Source: Euclidia mi (Eukaryota; Arthropoda; Insecta; Lepidoptera; Erebidae). Taken from it: 64,000 nt of DNA. This document shows positions 22,438 to 34,285 of the stretch, piece after piece. The translations under genes and the position numbers were made by a program. Each line of letters opens with the position of its first letter. Position 1 is the first letter of the stretch. The notes below the pieces were generated by a model, which was not told the origin of the DNA, made no database searches, and saw nothing but the letters and a program-made list of their open reading frames with translations. The stretch is taken from NCBI GenBank assembly GCA_944739405.2, contig OX123199.2, positions 2,407,898 to 2,471,897 of the forward strand. The letters are read 5' to 3'.

Positions 22438-23624
22438 CGCTATTTTTTAATTAGTACAAAAACTTTAAGGACAGATTAGCGAAGATATTATTATCATATA
22501 TGTGACGTAAGAATTTCATAATATCAATAAAGAGCAAAGTTATTATCATTTGTTTATTGTAGAAAATCTCACTACAATCATAGTCATATTTTACAATCCA
22601 TTCACTAATTCATTGATAATATTCCATCCTGCTCATTCGCATTCTCTCTGTCGCACTTATGATGTAGGTAGCCATAGAAAATAAAATGAAGAAAAATAAT
22701 AAATGTAGGTAGTTATTTTTTAATTTTGTTAATTCTACCCTCTCCCTCATACTTCATTCGGGCTTAGGACCGGTAAAATTTATCGTTTAACAAGTAATTA
22801 AATACGGAGGTATGTAATTAGAAAGCAAACAAATATCAAAATAAAAGAAGGTGTTCTGAACTAAAAGAAAAGAGTAATTTTGGCGTATTTATGAAGTTAG
22901 AATCATCTGCTATTTACAAATATTATTTTATCATCATCATGTCAGCCTAGAGACGTCCACTGCTGGACATAGGCCTTCCTCAAGGTGTGCGGAGAACACA
23001 GACCGATTTTGAGCCGCCCGCATCAAATTATTATTAACTTAAGTACGTATTATTTACTAAACTTACAAGTATTTCCAATGTCCTTCGAAATGTCCACCAC
23101 CGTTGTCAAAAGCATCCAATATGCACTGTTTTAATTGTTTGACACTGACCGGATCACTTTTGTATACTCACAATAAGATGTCCATGGATACACAGCTGCA
23201 CTCGCGATTTTTCCACTCAAAAAGTACGCACGAAGCAAAGCTACATACTCCCGTGATATGAACTGATATGGATGGCCATCGCGTCGGGCAAACGTATGTA
23301 GACAAACAATTAACTTTTGCAACGAATTTAGATACACTCACTTTTGCTAGCAATTTAGTACTGTTTCTCGTATCGTCGGGGCGTGGCGCAGGCGCAGTGG
23401 GGGGGGGGGGAGGGGAATTTATCAATGGTTCATTTTACTATGATACTCGTAGTACTCGGGTCGGTCATAGTATTAGTATTGCATTTACCAATTATCACGT
23501 ATTTTTGTGGACAGTTTTGAGACAGTTTTGGGACTTAGTGTTTTTATTTTTTAACTACATAAATATGATCAGTTAAAGATACTTAGTGCTGTGTTAAATT
23601 TTTTGTACTAATTAAAAAATAGCG

Positions 23625-23630
<6 letters not shown>
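22434..23630. mobile_element. TIR element with ~31-bp terminal repeats between TA tracts
   Basis: The left end tacaccgctattttttaatt..agtacaaaaa is the reverse complement of the right end at about 23597-23630. Outside both ends lie TA dinucleotide runs, as if the element sits in, or generates, TA targets. It contains a retroelement tail (22931-23025) but no transposase frame. It is non-autonomous or hollowed out. Confidence 0.65.
22931..23025 (-). repeat. lepidopteran retroelement 3' tail (ggcctatgtccagcag type)
   Basis: The minus strand reads aggcctatgtccagcagtgg and ends in an (ATG)n-like run. Further copies are at 28601, 35090 and 47051. Known across Lepidoptera as the 3' terminus of LINE/SINE retroposons; only the tail is here. 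Confidence 0.6.

Positions 23631-23720
<90 letters not shown>
23629..23720. repeat. (TA)n microsatellite
   Basis: About 90 bp of perfect TA repeat between the TIR element and segment S. A similar run opens the second copy of S at 31308. Confidence 0.95.
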
Positions 23721-23723
<3 letters not shown>

Positions 23724-23945
23724 CTTACTTATTTATGTTAATGTAAGTGGATATATGTGTATTTTATTTAGGATAATCTTATTGATAATTTCACTTTACA
23801 CCATGCTCCATTGATATATTACTTACAACTAGATAAGCAAACAGCGCTGAGATGTGTTGCCGTTTATTATGGGTCTGGACCTAATACTGTTACAACAATG
23901 TTATTGTGTCAAATTTGCTGCACAAGAAAATAATACGAACTTGGA

Positions 23946-24080
23946 ATGGGCAAATGCGTTGTGAAATCTTGCAATTCTCGTAAAGAAAATAATTTAAAAA
24001 GTGCGGCATATCATTCCACATGTATTCATCATTGTTTTTCACGATATTTGGTTGAAAATGACAAAGAAAATGGAAAATAA
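23946..24080 (+). pseudogene. 44-codon frame with THAP-like cysteine pattern (weak)
   Basis: Encodes MGKCVVKSCNSRKENNLKSA and ends after ENGK. The start C-x4-C with following basic residues and a histidine resembles the beginning of THAP zinc fingers (C2CH) such as those in P-element transposases. The second half of the motif (tryptophan, HF, C-terminal AVPT box) is not visible and the frame is very short. An identical frame lies at 31636-31770. Either a decayed THAP exon or coincidence. Confidence 0.3.
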
Positions 24081-24137
24081 TTGTTTTTATTTACAATGAT
24101 AAAAATTGGAAAAATTATATACATAAATATTATTGTT

Positions 24138-24735
24138 CAATTTGTTTCTATTTCTGGGCTGAAGATTAAACTATGTGCTTTTAATTATAATATTGGATTG
24201 TAAAAGCGTGGGGCGCTGGAACAGGAAAGATTTTATTGTTAACAAATACTAATACTACCATCCTGGCGGAAATTGCACGGGGTCTTACAAGAGAATAGCA
24301 TTTATGCCACCAAAGGGTTACCAAAGGGAATCAAAGATATCTCGTCCACGAACAAGAACTCTACATTTTGCCACTGTTGACGCATTATTGACGCATTAAC
24401 CTTATGTACTTAATTTCCTGAAAGAAGAGGCGTTAAAAATATCGGTGAATGTCGTCTTCCTCGCTGTTGGCGCAGGTTTTGTCTGAGTTCGACGAACTAG
24501 TACTTTGAACATACTGTTTAATGTAGAGCCACTTACTATTCGTGCTGCAACTCCAGTTATAGCGCCAATCTGTGTAACCTACTTCCCGTAACATCTGTTC
24601 ACTTGATTTTTGAACAAGTTAAACAAGAACGTCTTTCTTGTTCCAGCGCCCCATGCTTTTACAATCAAATATTATAATTAAAAGCACATAGTTTACACTT
24701 CTGTCCAGAAATAGAGACAACTTGAACGATCCATA
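24138..24735. mobile_element. Fold-back element with ~90-bp inverted ends, carrying a PIF1 helicase remnant
   Basis: The end gcgtggggcgctggaacagg and about 70 bp before it (tttctgggctgaagattaaa..) recur inverted at about 24640-24735. The inverted ends include the Walker-A coding segment of the enclosed helicase, so the terminal repeat seems to have formed by inverting part of the helicase gene. The same structure is at 38263-38849 in the right arm. Confidence 0.6.
24300..24655 (-). pseudogene. PIF1-like helicase fragment (Helitron/Helentron type), left-arm copy
   Basis: PIF1-type helicases unwind DNA during rolling-circle transposition. Read leftward from 24655: AWGAGTGKTFLFNLF (Walker A, motif I), ITGVAARIVSGSTLNSMFK (motif Ia region), and LFVDEISLIPFG (DE-box, motif II). 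The three motifs appear in family order and at shortened spacing, with stops and shifts between them. Everything after motif II is missing. Its mirror copy is at 38334-38690. A remnant, not a gene. Confidence 0.75.
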
Positions 24736-24889
24736 ATTATTTTTTTGTTATTACGTGCATTTCTAAAAGCGTGTCTTTCTAGTTTTTTAACTATTAATTT
24801 ATTTGTCCTCTGCCGAACTAAACACGACAAGTTTAGTGAGGGTCGGATAACGTTGGACGTGCAAAACTATTATAAATACTGTACTATGT

Positions 24890-25355
24890 ATTTATTCATG
24901 TGCCGTTTTCGAGTCACAATAGTGATCCGGATTTGGAAGCGTTAGACACAAAACATACCCCGTGTCAGACATTATTTTATTTTGATAGGTAGTGAGCTGA
25001 AGACGCGCGCGAAATGTATGGTGCTGTTTTAAAGGCCTGCGACAGATTCGCGACCGAAGACTCTTGTCGCTTCTGCGACTGAACACCAATCGTACCCGGC
25101 TGATGCGACAACAGCCAGAGTATAAAAATGTATGCTGACGTTTTATAGGCCTGCGACAGCGCTGACAACTTTTTTATCGGGCCTAACGCTTAAGAACGAT
25201 CGCGCTGCTGATGCGACAATCGTCAAAGTATGAAATTGCTAGCCGCTGAATCCATAATCTACAACAGACGCGCGCGACTGTGCTAGACTGATATGTACAT
25301 TTACTGCAAACTACCTATTCAATACAGATTCAATTCAGACATTTTATGTTATATT
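24890..25355. repeat. Arm-specific insertion, gcgac-rich repeat
   Basis: Present in the left arm only. The right arm passes directly from the tactgtactat word to gattttttatttaagttcac. Contains repeated ggcctgcgacag, gctgatgcgacaa and gcgcgcgac words, related to sequences at 19555-19790. It is either an insertion after the inverted duplication or a deletion in the right arm; no clear terminal repeats. Confidence 0.55.
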
Positions 25356-26424
25356 GATTTTTTATTTAAGTTCACTCAATCAAGTCTATTTCTGCAACAT
25401 AAAGCAGATTAATTCAACTGAATGGCAACTTTAGTAAAATTTTCTTGGGAAATTTAAATTGAAAGGCTTCTAATACTGTGGGGAAATTGATTACCTCGTG
25501 ATCAGTAATTGATACAAATTGAAAACCCACGTACACATCTACCTGTCCTGCCCACGGTTTCTCTGTAAAGATTGCTTTATTTCTATTTAAATAGAATCAC
25601 TTTATTCGAACTTCACTTCTAACTCACTGGTTGAATTGTAATTGGAATTTCTAACCAAGATACTTTACTGGGTATTCAATTATCGAGTATCGGTAAATCG
25701 ATACTCGTCGAATATTCCAGAAATATTTTTACAGTTTCGAAGCGCTCTCGTATCCTATATTCGGCGAACTGGTTTTGCACTAGATTTAATCAAGCTTATA
25801 TCATGTTCGCCAAATGAATAACTATCAGCATTCGCATTGGGTTTGCAGAATATCTTTAAATTGTCCTCATATACGTATTGGGTACTTATTTTATGACAAA
25901 TGTGGGTAACTGGTGCTAATTGGGGTAAAGTGTACAGTTAATTGCGTAATAAAGTGATATAATACCTAAATCAGTGAGAAAATTTGATAATTCAAAACAA
26001 TTATTAGTGACCCCGAAAGTTCGAATTTCTATATACATGAGAAAAGTTTTACAAGATAAAATATATGAGGTGTTTTACCGATTAAAAGAAACCATTTTTG
26101 GCGACGGCTTGTCTCATTAAAAGGTCGATTTCAAAAGTAGCTGTGTCGTAAAATTAGGTATTTCATTTTATTATGTATATTTTCTAGACCCTGTCCCACT
26201 GTTAGGCCTTTTCTCACAATGAAAAGTGTTAAACCCGTATTCAACATCCATTGTTGGAAGATTTTATACTGATATCTTACGAGAGCATTATGGAGAACTG
26301 ACGGAACATAACGGTTTGAGGGATCGTCTTGCCATGCGGCACTGCTCCCAATGATTGATTGATTGATGATCAATGTCTTCTTCATTGCACACCAAAGTAA
26401 ATTATAATAATATAATAATATAAT
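25356..26424. other. arm sequence without recognised gene
   Basis: A/T-rich, mirrored in the right arm. An 84-residue minus frame at 26131-26385 (103 residues, plus strand, at 37004-37315) resembles nothing I know. The tcgatactcg words near 25690-25710 form a short palindrome. Confidence 0.4.
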
Positions 26425-26640
26425 ATTCTATCACATTCACACAACACCATCTAGTCCCAAACTAAGCAGAGCTTGTACTATGGGTACTAGACAATGGATA
26501 AACATACATATATACTTTTTTTTTTTTGTAAATACATACATATTATACATAGAAACACCCAGACCAAGACAAACATCCATGTTCATGCACACAAATGTTT
26601 GACTTGAGCGGGAATCGAACCCGCGACCTTCAAATTAAAA
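26425..26640 (-). repeat. SINE2, well preserved, left-arm copy
   Basis: On the minus strand: gtcgcgggttcgattcccgc (perfect box B), aagtcaaacatttgtgtgca, a gtatgtatttac word with an 11-base A run, and the 3' part agctctgcttagtttgggac tagatggtgttgtgtgaatg. Box A lies further right and is decayed. Mirror copy at 36815-37030. Confidence 0.7.
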
Positions 26641-27002
26641 TTACATTTATACAGTGACTTAAAGCTAAGTTTCATGTACAAACGACGGCCTTATCGCTAG
26701 GGGCGATCTCTGCCAGGCAACCTTGGGATGGACAGGAATGATTAAATGATTTTTGTGAGCATGGCATAGAGATAACATTAACACTAGAGTAGCAAACTCC
26801 TACAATAGACGTTCAAAATAGCGTGGTGACCAGCCGAGATAGAAGACGTAGCTTTGAAACCAATAAGCATCTTAGAAAAACCTATATTCATCTATTTTGC
26901 ACTCGTTAAAAGCAAGTTCCATAATGTCAATTCAAAAGTGATGACAATTGACCTTTCATCGAGAAATGCGGTGTTCTCCAGTTTAAAAATATTTTCCCAT
27001 TT

Positions 27003-28585
27003 TTAGGGTTCCGTACCTCGAAAGGAAAAAACGGAACCCTTATAGGATCACTTTGTTGTCCGTCCGTCTGTCAAGACCCTTTTTCTCAGGAATGCGTGGA
27101 GTAATCAAACAGAAATTTATACTAAATACTCAAATCTACGGTTCCATAGAGCTGTAAAACATTCAAACTTCCAATCCAACGCAATCAAAAGATACAGCCG
27201 ATTATGCTGAAAATTGCAGCATATTTTCAAACTCGCATTGGTATCAAAACCTATAGGGTACTTCCCGTGAACTCAGAATCTTGAAATTTGGTACGAAGCA
27301 ACGTCTTATATCACATATAAAGGAAAAATTGCGAGAACCGTAAATTTTTAGTTACAGCATATAAAAAAATATTTTAAATAAATTTAAAGTTACTACCCCT
27401 TTCTCTTGAACGCGTGAAAGTATTTAATTGAAATTCATATCAAATACTCAACTATATAACACCGTTAGGCTGCAACAAAATCAAGCTTCTATGTCAACGC
27501 AATCAAAAGAAAGAGCTATATAAGCATATTTTCAAACTCGCGACTACTCGCAAGTGAATCAAAACCTACAGGGTACTTCCCGTGAACTCAGAAACTTGAA
27601 ATTTGGTACAAAGCAGCGTAATATAGCACATATAAAGGAAAAATTGCGAAAACCGTAAATTTTTTGTTACATCATATAATAAAATCATTTTTAATAAATT
27701 TAAAGTTACTACCCCTTTATCTTGAACGCGTGGAGGTATTAAATTGAAATTCATATCAAATACTCAAGTATATAACACCGTTAGGCTGCAACAAAATCAA
27801 ACTTTTATGTCAAAGCAATCAAAAGAAATAGCAATATAAGCATATTTTCAAACTCGCGAATACTCGCAAGTGAATCAAAACCTACAGGGTACTTCCCGTG
27901 AACTCAAAATCTTGAAATTTGGTACGAAGCAACGTCTTATATCACATACAAAGGAAAAATTGCGAAAACCGTAAATTTTTAGTTACAGCATAAAAAAAAA
28001 TATTTTTAATAAATTTAAAGTTACTACCCCTTTCTCTTGAACGCGTAGAGGTATTAAATTGAAATTCATATCAAATACTCAGGCATATAACACCGTTAGG
28101 CTGTAACAAAATCAAACTTCTATGTCTACGCAATCAAAAGAAAGAGCTATATAAGCATATTTTCAAACTCGCGATTACTCGCAAGGAAATCTAAACCTAC
28201 AGGGTACTTCCCGTGAACTCAAAATCTTGAAATTTGGTACGAAGCGACTTCTTATATCACATATAAAAGAAAAATTGCGAAAACCGTAAATTTTTAGTTA
28301 CATCATATAATAAAAATATTTTTAATAAACTTAAAGTTACTACCCCTTTCTCTTGAACGCGTAGAGGTATTAAAATGAAATTCATTTCAAATACTCAGGT
28401 ATATAACACCGTTAGGCTGTAACAAAATCAAACTTCTATGTCTACGCAATCAAAAGAAAGAGCAATATAGTCATTTTTTCAAACTCGCGACTACTCGCAA
28501 GGGAATCAAAACCTACAGGGTACTTAGCCGTGAACTAAAAATCTTAAAATTTGGTACGAAGCAACGTCTTATCGCACAGATAAAG
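27003..28585 (+). mobile_element. GGTTCCGTA-family element with five ~316-bp internal repeats, left-arm copy
   Basis: Starts tttagggttccgtacctcga. The phrase cttgaaatttggta(c) recurs at about 27282, 27596, 27912, 28227 and 28546, a spacing of roughly 315-320 bp, together with aacgcgt(gg/ag)aggtatt and aacaccgttaggctg. The other terminus (gcgagtccgactcgcacttg) is at 30500-30548, so about 1.9 kb of other DNA is inserted between. Small frames inside are repeat-derived. Confidence 0.75.
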
Positions 28586-28589
28586 GATG

Positions 28590-28680
28590 CGGAAGGCTAA
28601 GGACCGTGTACTGTGGTGCGTGTTGGGAGAGGCCTATGTCCAGCAGTGGACTGCGATAGGCTGATTGAGATTGAGATTTC
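28590..28680 (+). repeat. lepidopteran retroelement 3' tail, left-arm copy
   Basis: Contains gagaggcctatgtccagcag then tggactgcgataggctgatt. It interrupts the last internal repeat of the GGTTCCGTA element. Mirror copy at 35085-35175. Confidence 0.6.
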
Positions 28681-29481
28681 AAATAATTACATAGTCTTCA
28701 AACCTTTTTGCTAATTATTCTGTTTGACGACCAGCCAGCTCACTATGACATACGCGCTCTTTTATAACCGTAGTGAGGACATGGTGTGGTCAGTATAACA
28801 TACTTTCACAATATAATAATATATGGCTATAGTTGCATTAATTGTCAACGAAAATACTATTTAACATAGTATAACACCTATGCCTCGCGATGGAAGTTGG
28901 TAATTTCATGCAATAGCGTTCTCTATTTATAATACCACTAATTTTGAACAAACACAAATACTAAGGACCACAATACTTTTTATATTTATAATAACTGGGA
29001 CGAGTTTCATTTATATACAAGCGATGCCCGGAGAAGTCCTTTCTCTTCACGACATGAATACAAAGCTACAATGCTCCCATCCTCTAGCTATGGCGGTACT
29101 GCTGAGGTGAAGGCAGCAGGATGTTTGTATCCAGCGAGGTTCGAAGTGTATGAACGTAATACGGGTATTCTGAGGGGTGTATTTTGGCAGAGAAGGATAT
29201 GCAATAAAGCGTTTACTTCTTTCAGGCAATTTATCATCAGGTCATTATGATTTTTGTTAGCCAATTGTGTGCGAAGGATTTCTTAATAATATATACAATC
29301 ATATTAAGGTAAGCTTGGTAAAAAAAACTCTAGATTCAAAGGTTGGCCGTCCTAAACGCAATAAAAGTGGTCGTCCTAAAAAGTCTAAAATGTACTGCTC
29401 AGAACAAGAACGGCCAGCTGTAGCGTAAATACAACAATATGCGGCAGTAACCTCAATAGGTAAAATTCATGTCCTCGTCTG
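28681..29481. other. arm sequence without recognised gene
   Basis: A/T-rich. Around 29340-29400 one frame reads GRPKRNKSGRPKKSK, an AT-hook-like basic stretch that could belong to the same decayed Helentron-type element as the endonuclease fragment that follows; too short to be sure. Confidence 0.35.
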
Positions 29482-29700
29482 ATTGTCGTGGGAGACTTCA
29501 ATATTGATTTTAGAATGAATCCCCAAAATGGCATTTCTACATATTTTTCATCTATAAACATGTTTCCGTTAATAAACACTAGCACAACACGATGTAGTAT
29601 AACTAAAGATAACTTTTTTTCGAACTTCAATATTCAATGTGTTACTATTCCTACCTTTTTTAGTCACCAGCTCCACCAGGGTTTACAGGTCTGGTTCAAA
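29482..29700 (+). pseudogene. Endonuclease-domain fragment of Helentron type, left-arm copy
   Basis: Encodes IVVGDFNIDFRMNPQNG, then MFPLINTSTTRCSITKDNFF and PTFFSHQ. GDFN is the APE-endonuclease catalytic motif. STTR followed by a short loop and an FFS-type ending matches the small endonuclease domains found after PIF1 helicases in insect Helentron-like elements better than it matches LINE endonucleases. The rest of the domain is missing. Mirror copy at 34070-34285 on the minus strand. Confidence 0.55.
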
Positions 29701-29788
29701 TTTGATACTTAATTCCATAGTTTAAAATTTTCATTTCCATTTTTATGTTTTTTTTAAATTTACATAACGTATCACATCTTTACATTCA

Positions 29789-30056
29789 TCACGCCTTTTT
29801 ATCCCCGAAGGAGTATGCAGAGGTGTATTACACACCCACACTTCGCCAGTTATGTTTCGGTCTCAATGTAATAGGGGGCGAGCCTATTGCCATATACCGA
29901 CCACATTACTTAGCGAGCGATAATTAACGTTTTAAACACCCACATATGTAACTCCGAAAAGTCCGTGATGTGAGCCCGGGGTACCTGGGGATCGAACCCG
30001 AGATGATCGTCTCGGCAGTCCGTTACGTACACTATCTGTCTATGGGCTATCGCCGC
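29789..30056 (-). repeat. SINE1, near full length, left-arm copy
   Basis: The minus strand runs from agcggcgatagcccatagac (head, with a short insertion beside box A) through box B gggttcgatcccc to the tail tccccgaa..aggcgtgatg. Mirror copy at 33711-33985, with single-base differences (for example gacagatag versus gatagatag). Confidence 0.7.
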
Positions 30057-30489
30057 TTACTTATTTTTGTTATATATTTTTTTTAAGAATATTAATTATT
30101 GTTTTATTTTGTGTGCAAATAGTCACCTAGTAATAGGTTTATTTTCATCGCAAATAAATATTATAATTATTAAAAATACTTTATTAATATTTTTGTTACA
30201 GATTTCTAATAGTCACTAAAAACTTTGTAAATCAACTTTGATAAAAAATCTCATCATCATTCATCAGCAGACTTTTGCAAGGCTGCTGCAAGGCTAGTAT
30301 AGGTATTTAAGTTATATTATAAAATAAGCGATATATGTTAATATAAAATAAAGGATGTTTGATTACAAACGACATAGAGGCCTTTTTCTGTAATTTATGC
30401 TCCTCCAGCCACCCATACTGTAATGTCATGGTTTTCATTTTGCAATAAAAATACCATAACTATGACTGGTGAACTTTTACTTATATACC

Positions 30490-30548
30490 TACAGGTCTGT
30501 ACGGAACCCTCGGTGCGCGAGTCCGACTCGCACTTGACCGGTTTTTTT
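30490..30548 (+). mobile_element. Other terminus of the GGTTCCGTA element, left arm
   Basis: Reads gtacggaaccctcggtgcgc then gagtccgactcgcacttgac cggttttttt. The inner word gcgagtccgactcgc is a perfect small hairpin (7-bp stem). Mirror at 33219-33276. Confidence 0.6.
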
Positions 30549-30770
30549 TATTATTAGTATTACTTAACAGAAGGTTGTGTTTATGGGTATGTATAATTTA
30601 TTGTATTTATATTAATATGCGGGAATGTTCATTTGTTCCCTCGATGCTACTTATATATTTATAAGCAGTTTCAGTAAATCCAGTATTGAACTATGCTTAC
30701 AATTACTTTAAATGATAACAAAATATACCTAATTATTGAGCTTCATAATATCTCAAGTGTATTTACACAC

Positions 30771-30885
30771 ATACATACATAGACTCACACCTGTTTCCCC
30801 GAAGGGGTAGGCAGAGGCATATTAACCGCCCACGTTTCGACAGTGTTTTGATCCCACGTAATAGGTGGCGAGCCTATTGCCTCGT
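30771..30885 (-). repeat. SINE1-type tail fragment with LINE-like end, left arm
   Basis: Reads agactcacacctgtttcccc gaaggggtaggcagaggc. The agactcac..ctgtttcc variant equals the RTE-type LINE 3' end (19873-19905 and 54150-54190), so this copy links the SINE tail to the LINE tail. Mirror at 32889-33002, where an extra ~30 bp precedes it. Confidence 0.6.
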
Positions 30886-31305
30886 CCGTTAATCGGCAGG
30901 TGTACCACTTGCAGGTGAGGTTGACTTGGGATCCTAAGTTCTTGATGGGAACCCTATAAACCCAGTGTATTTATTATTACAATACTACTACTACATAGTA
31001 GTAGTATTAAGGAAAGTGATAATAGTCAGCTGAAAATTAGTTCAAAACATGAATGAAATCTATAAGAAAATTCCACGATCCGACCACTGGAAAAATACTC
31101 GAGGTCAAAGATCTCAAACACAGGTTCATCGCGATTTTCAGCAAATCGGTAAGTTTTATCATAAATTTATTATAACAGGAAGCCTAAGTCTAAGCGACCA
31201 ATAGTGGCCTTTAGATGCCAGTGATTCCAATCGAATACGCGTTGCCGGTGCATAAATATTGTTACTTTACGTATATTTTCTGTGAGAGGGTGGTACTACC
31301 CCAGT

Positions 31306-31790
<485 letters not shown>

Positions 31791-32246
31791 ACCAAGTAAT
31801 AAAATTTTGGATCTCCCACTTTTGTGGGAGTTTTACTCCAGGATATTATGTGAATCGGGATATATAACAATTTCAACTGGGAGGATGGATATAGACTATC
31901 GGCTACTTGGAAACCAGTCATCAGCAAATGTGAACACTGCCGCAGTGACAAAACTCAACGGTGTGTAGACGTCATTAGTGTAGTCATAGTGTGTCGAAAG
32001 ACTGACATTGCGAACTTAAATAAAAACCAAGTGAGGGTAGGTGCCGATCCCCGCACTTCCACAAGACGGCGCTGAGCTGTCATCAGTCTCTCGAATAAAC
32101 AATTATGTATTTATACCTTAAATAAGAAATTTGCGCGATTAAGACCCGTTTAATTATTTTGTATTACTGTTTATTTAATTACAACAAAGTTTTATGTGGA
32201 TTTTTCATTTTGCTTTTATTTTCTATGAAAATGTCTAAAAACCCTT

Positions 32247-32280
32247 TACAATAGCACGTATATGAATACGTGCTATTGTA
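32247..32280. repeat. Perfect 15-bp hairpin in the spacer
   Basis: Left arm tacaatagcacgtat (32247-32261), loop atga, right arm atacgtgctattgta (32266-32280). It lies in the unpaired spacer and is not explained by any element I recognise. Confidence 0.85.
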
Positions 32281-32888
32281 TAGCCCGGAGTGCGAAATAT
32301 CCTAAGGTTTATATTGAGTGGTAGAACTACGCTGATTACAGCTGGTCCAACTGGGGTAGTACCACCCTCTCACAGAAAATATACGTAAAGTAACAATATT
32401 TATGCTGTTAGGTTTCGTTCAGACAATAGGGGAAGGGTATTTGAGTAAAGGCGGCCAAGAAACCTTTTTCTTCGCCTAAGTATTTAAGGACCGGCAACGC
32501 GTATTCGATTGGAATCACTGGCATCTAAAGGCCACTATTGGTCGCTTAGACTTAGGCTTCCTGTTATAATAATTTTATGATAAAACTTACCGATTTGCTG
32601 AAAATCGCGATGAACCTGTGTTTGAGATCTTTGACCTCGAGTATTTTTCCAGTGGTCGGATCGTGGAATTTTCTTATAGATTTCATTCATGTTTTGAACT
32701 AATTTTCAGCTGACTATTATCACTTTCCTTAATACTACTACTATGTAGTAGTAGGATTGTAATAATAAATACACTGGGTGTATAGGGTTCCCATCAAGAA
32801 CTTAGGATCCCAAGTCAACCTCACCTGCAAGTGGTACACCTGCCGATTAACGGACGAGGCTCTGGCAAACAAAATATGCCGATGAGCG

Positions 32889-33002
32889 GCAATAGGCTCG
32901 CCACCTATTACGTGGGATCAAAACACTGTCGAAACGTGGGCGGTTAATATGCCTCTGCCTACCCCTTCGGGGAAACAGGTGTGAGTCTATGTATGTATGT
33001 GT
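32889..33002 (+). repeat. SINE1-type tail fragment, right-arm copy
   Basis: Mirror of 30771-30885. Ends accccttcggggaaacaggt gtgagtctatgtatgtatgt, the (TATG)n terminus shared with the RTE-type LINE. Confidence 0.6.
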
Positions 33003-33218
33003 GTAAATACACTTGAGATATTATGAAGCTCAATAATTAGGTATATTTTGTTATCATTTAAAGTAATTGTAAGCATAGTTCAATACTGGATTTACTGAAA
33101 CTGCTTATAAATATATAAGTAGCATCGAGGGAACAAATGAACATTCCCACATATTAATATACATACAATAAATTATACATACCCATAAACACAACCTTCT
33201 GTTAAGTAATACTAATAA

Positions 33219-33276
33219 TAAAAAAAACCGGTCAAGTGCGAGTCGGACTCGCGCACCGAGGGTTCCGTACAGACCT
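33219..33276 (-). mobile_element. GGTTCCGTA element terminus, right arm
   Basis: aaaccggtcaagtgcgagtc ggactcgcgcaccgagg then gttccgtacag. Mirror of 30490-30548. Confidence 0.6.
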
Positions 33277-33710
33277 GTAGGTATATAAGTAAAAGTTCAC
33301 CAGTCATAGTTATGGTATTTTTATTGCAAAATGAAAACCATGACATTACAGTATGGGTGGCTGGAGGAGCATAAATTACAGAAAAAGGCCTCTATGTCGT
33401 TTGTAATCAAACATCCTTTATTTTATATTAACATATATCGCTTATTTTATAATATAACTTAAATACCTATACTAGCCTTGCAGCAGCCTTGCAAAAGTCT
33501 GCTGATGAATGATGATGAGATTTTTTATCAAAGTTGATTTACAAAGTTTTTAGTGACTATTAGAAATCTGTAACAAAAATATTAATAAAGTATTTTTAAT
33601 AATTATAATATTTATTTGCGATGAAAATAAACCTATTACTAGGTGACTATTTGCACACAAAATAAAACAATAATTAATATTCTTAAAAAAAATATATAAC
33701 AAAAATAAGT

Positions 33711-33985
33711 AAGCGGCGATAGCCCATAGATAGATAGTGTACGTAACGGACTGCCGAGACGATCATCTCGGGTTCGATCCCCAGGTACCCCGGGCTCACA
33801 TCACGGACTTTTCGGAGTTACATATGTGGGTGTTTAAAACGTTAATTATCGCTTGCTAAGTAATGTGGTCGGTATATGGCAATAGGCTCGCCCCCTATTA
33901 CATTGAGACCGAAACATAACTGGCGAAGTGTGGGTGTGTAATACACCTCTGCATACTCCTTCGGGGATAAAAAGGCGTGATGAAT
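33711..33985 (+). repeat. SINE1, right-arm copy
   Basis: Mirror of 29789-30056: head aagcggcgatagcccataga, box B gggttcgatcccc, the ggcaataggctcgccccc block, and the tail ccttcggggataaaaaggcg. Confidence 0.7.
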
Positions 33986-34069
33986 GTAAAGATGTGATAC
34001 GTTATGTAAATTTAAAAAAAACATAAAAATGGAAATGAAAATTTTAAACTATGGAATTAAGTATCAAAT

Positions 34070-34285
34070 TTGAACCAGACCTGTAAACCCTGGTGGAGCT
34101 GGTGACTAAAAAAGGTAGGAATAGTAACACATTGAATATTGAAGTTCGAAAAAAAGTTATCTTTAGTTATACTACATCGTGTTGTGCTAGTGTTTATTAA
34201 CGGAAACATGTTTATAGATGAAAAATATGTAGAAATGCCATTTTGGGGATTCATTCTAAAATCAATATTGAAGTCTCCCACGACA
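34070..34285 (-). pseudogene. Endonuclease-domain fragment of Helentron type, right-arm copy
   Basis: Mirror of 29482-29700 with the same GDFNID and TTRCSITKDN words in translation. No added information on function; it shows the fragment predates the inverted duplication. Confidence 0.55.

Larger units (their letters stand above)
23629..24098 (+). repeat. Segment S, copy 1 (direct repeat of 31308-31790)
   Basis: (TA)n followed by about 380 bp from ttacttacttatttatgtta to gtttttatttacaatgat. The same block stands at 31308-31790, in the same orientation, with only a few substitutions (for example gtaagtgga versus gtaagtgta, acaagaaaat versus acacgaaaat). Copy 1 ends exactly where the left arm of the giant inverted repeat starts, and copy 2 starts exactly where that arm ends. 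Confidence 0.9.

Noticed and set aside
23946..24080. Active THAP-domain gene or P-element transposase
   Set aside because: Only the first two cysteines and some basic residues fit; 44 codons and no transposase. Kept only as a weak annotation.
26600..26640. Possible tRNA gene (perfect box B)
   Set aside because: No matching acceptor stem or anticodon arm and the SINE2 body follows; a SINE head. The same applies to heads at 9900-9940, 44750 and 45085.
29047..29229. 60-residue frame mirrored in the other palindrome arm (34540-34722)
   Set aside because: It is preserved only because the arms are young duplicates; no motif and no sign of coding constraint.
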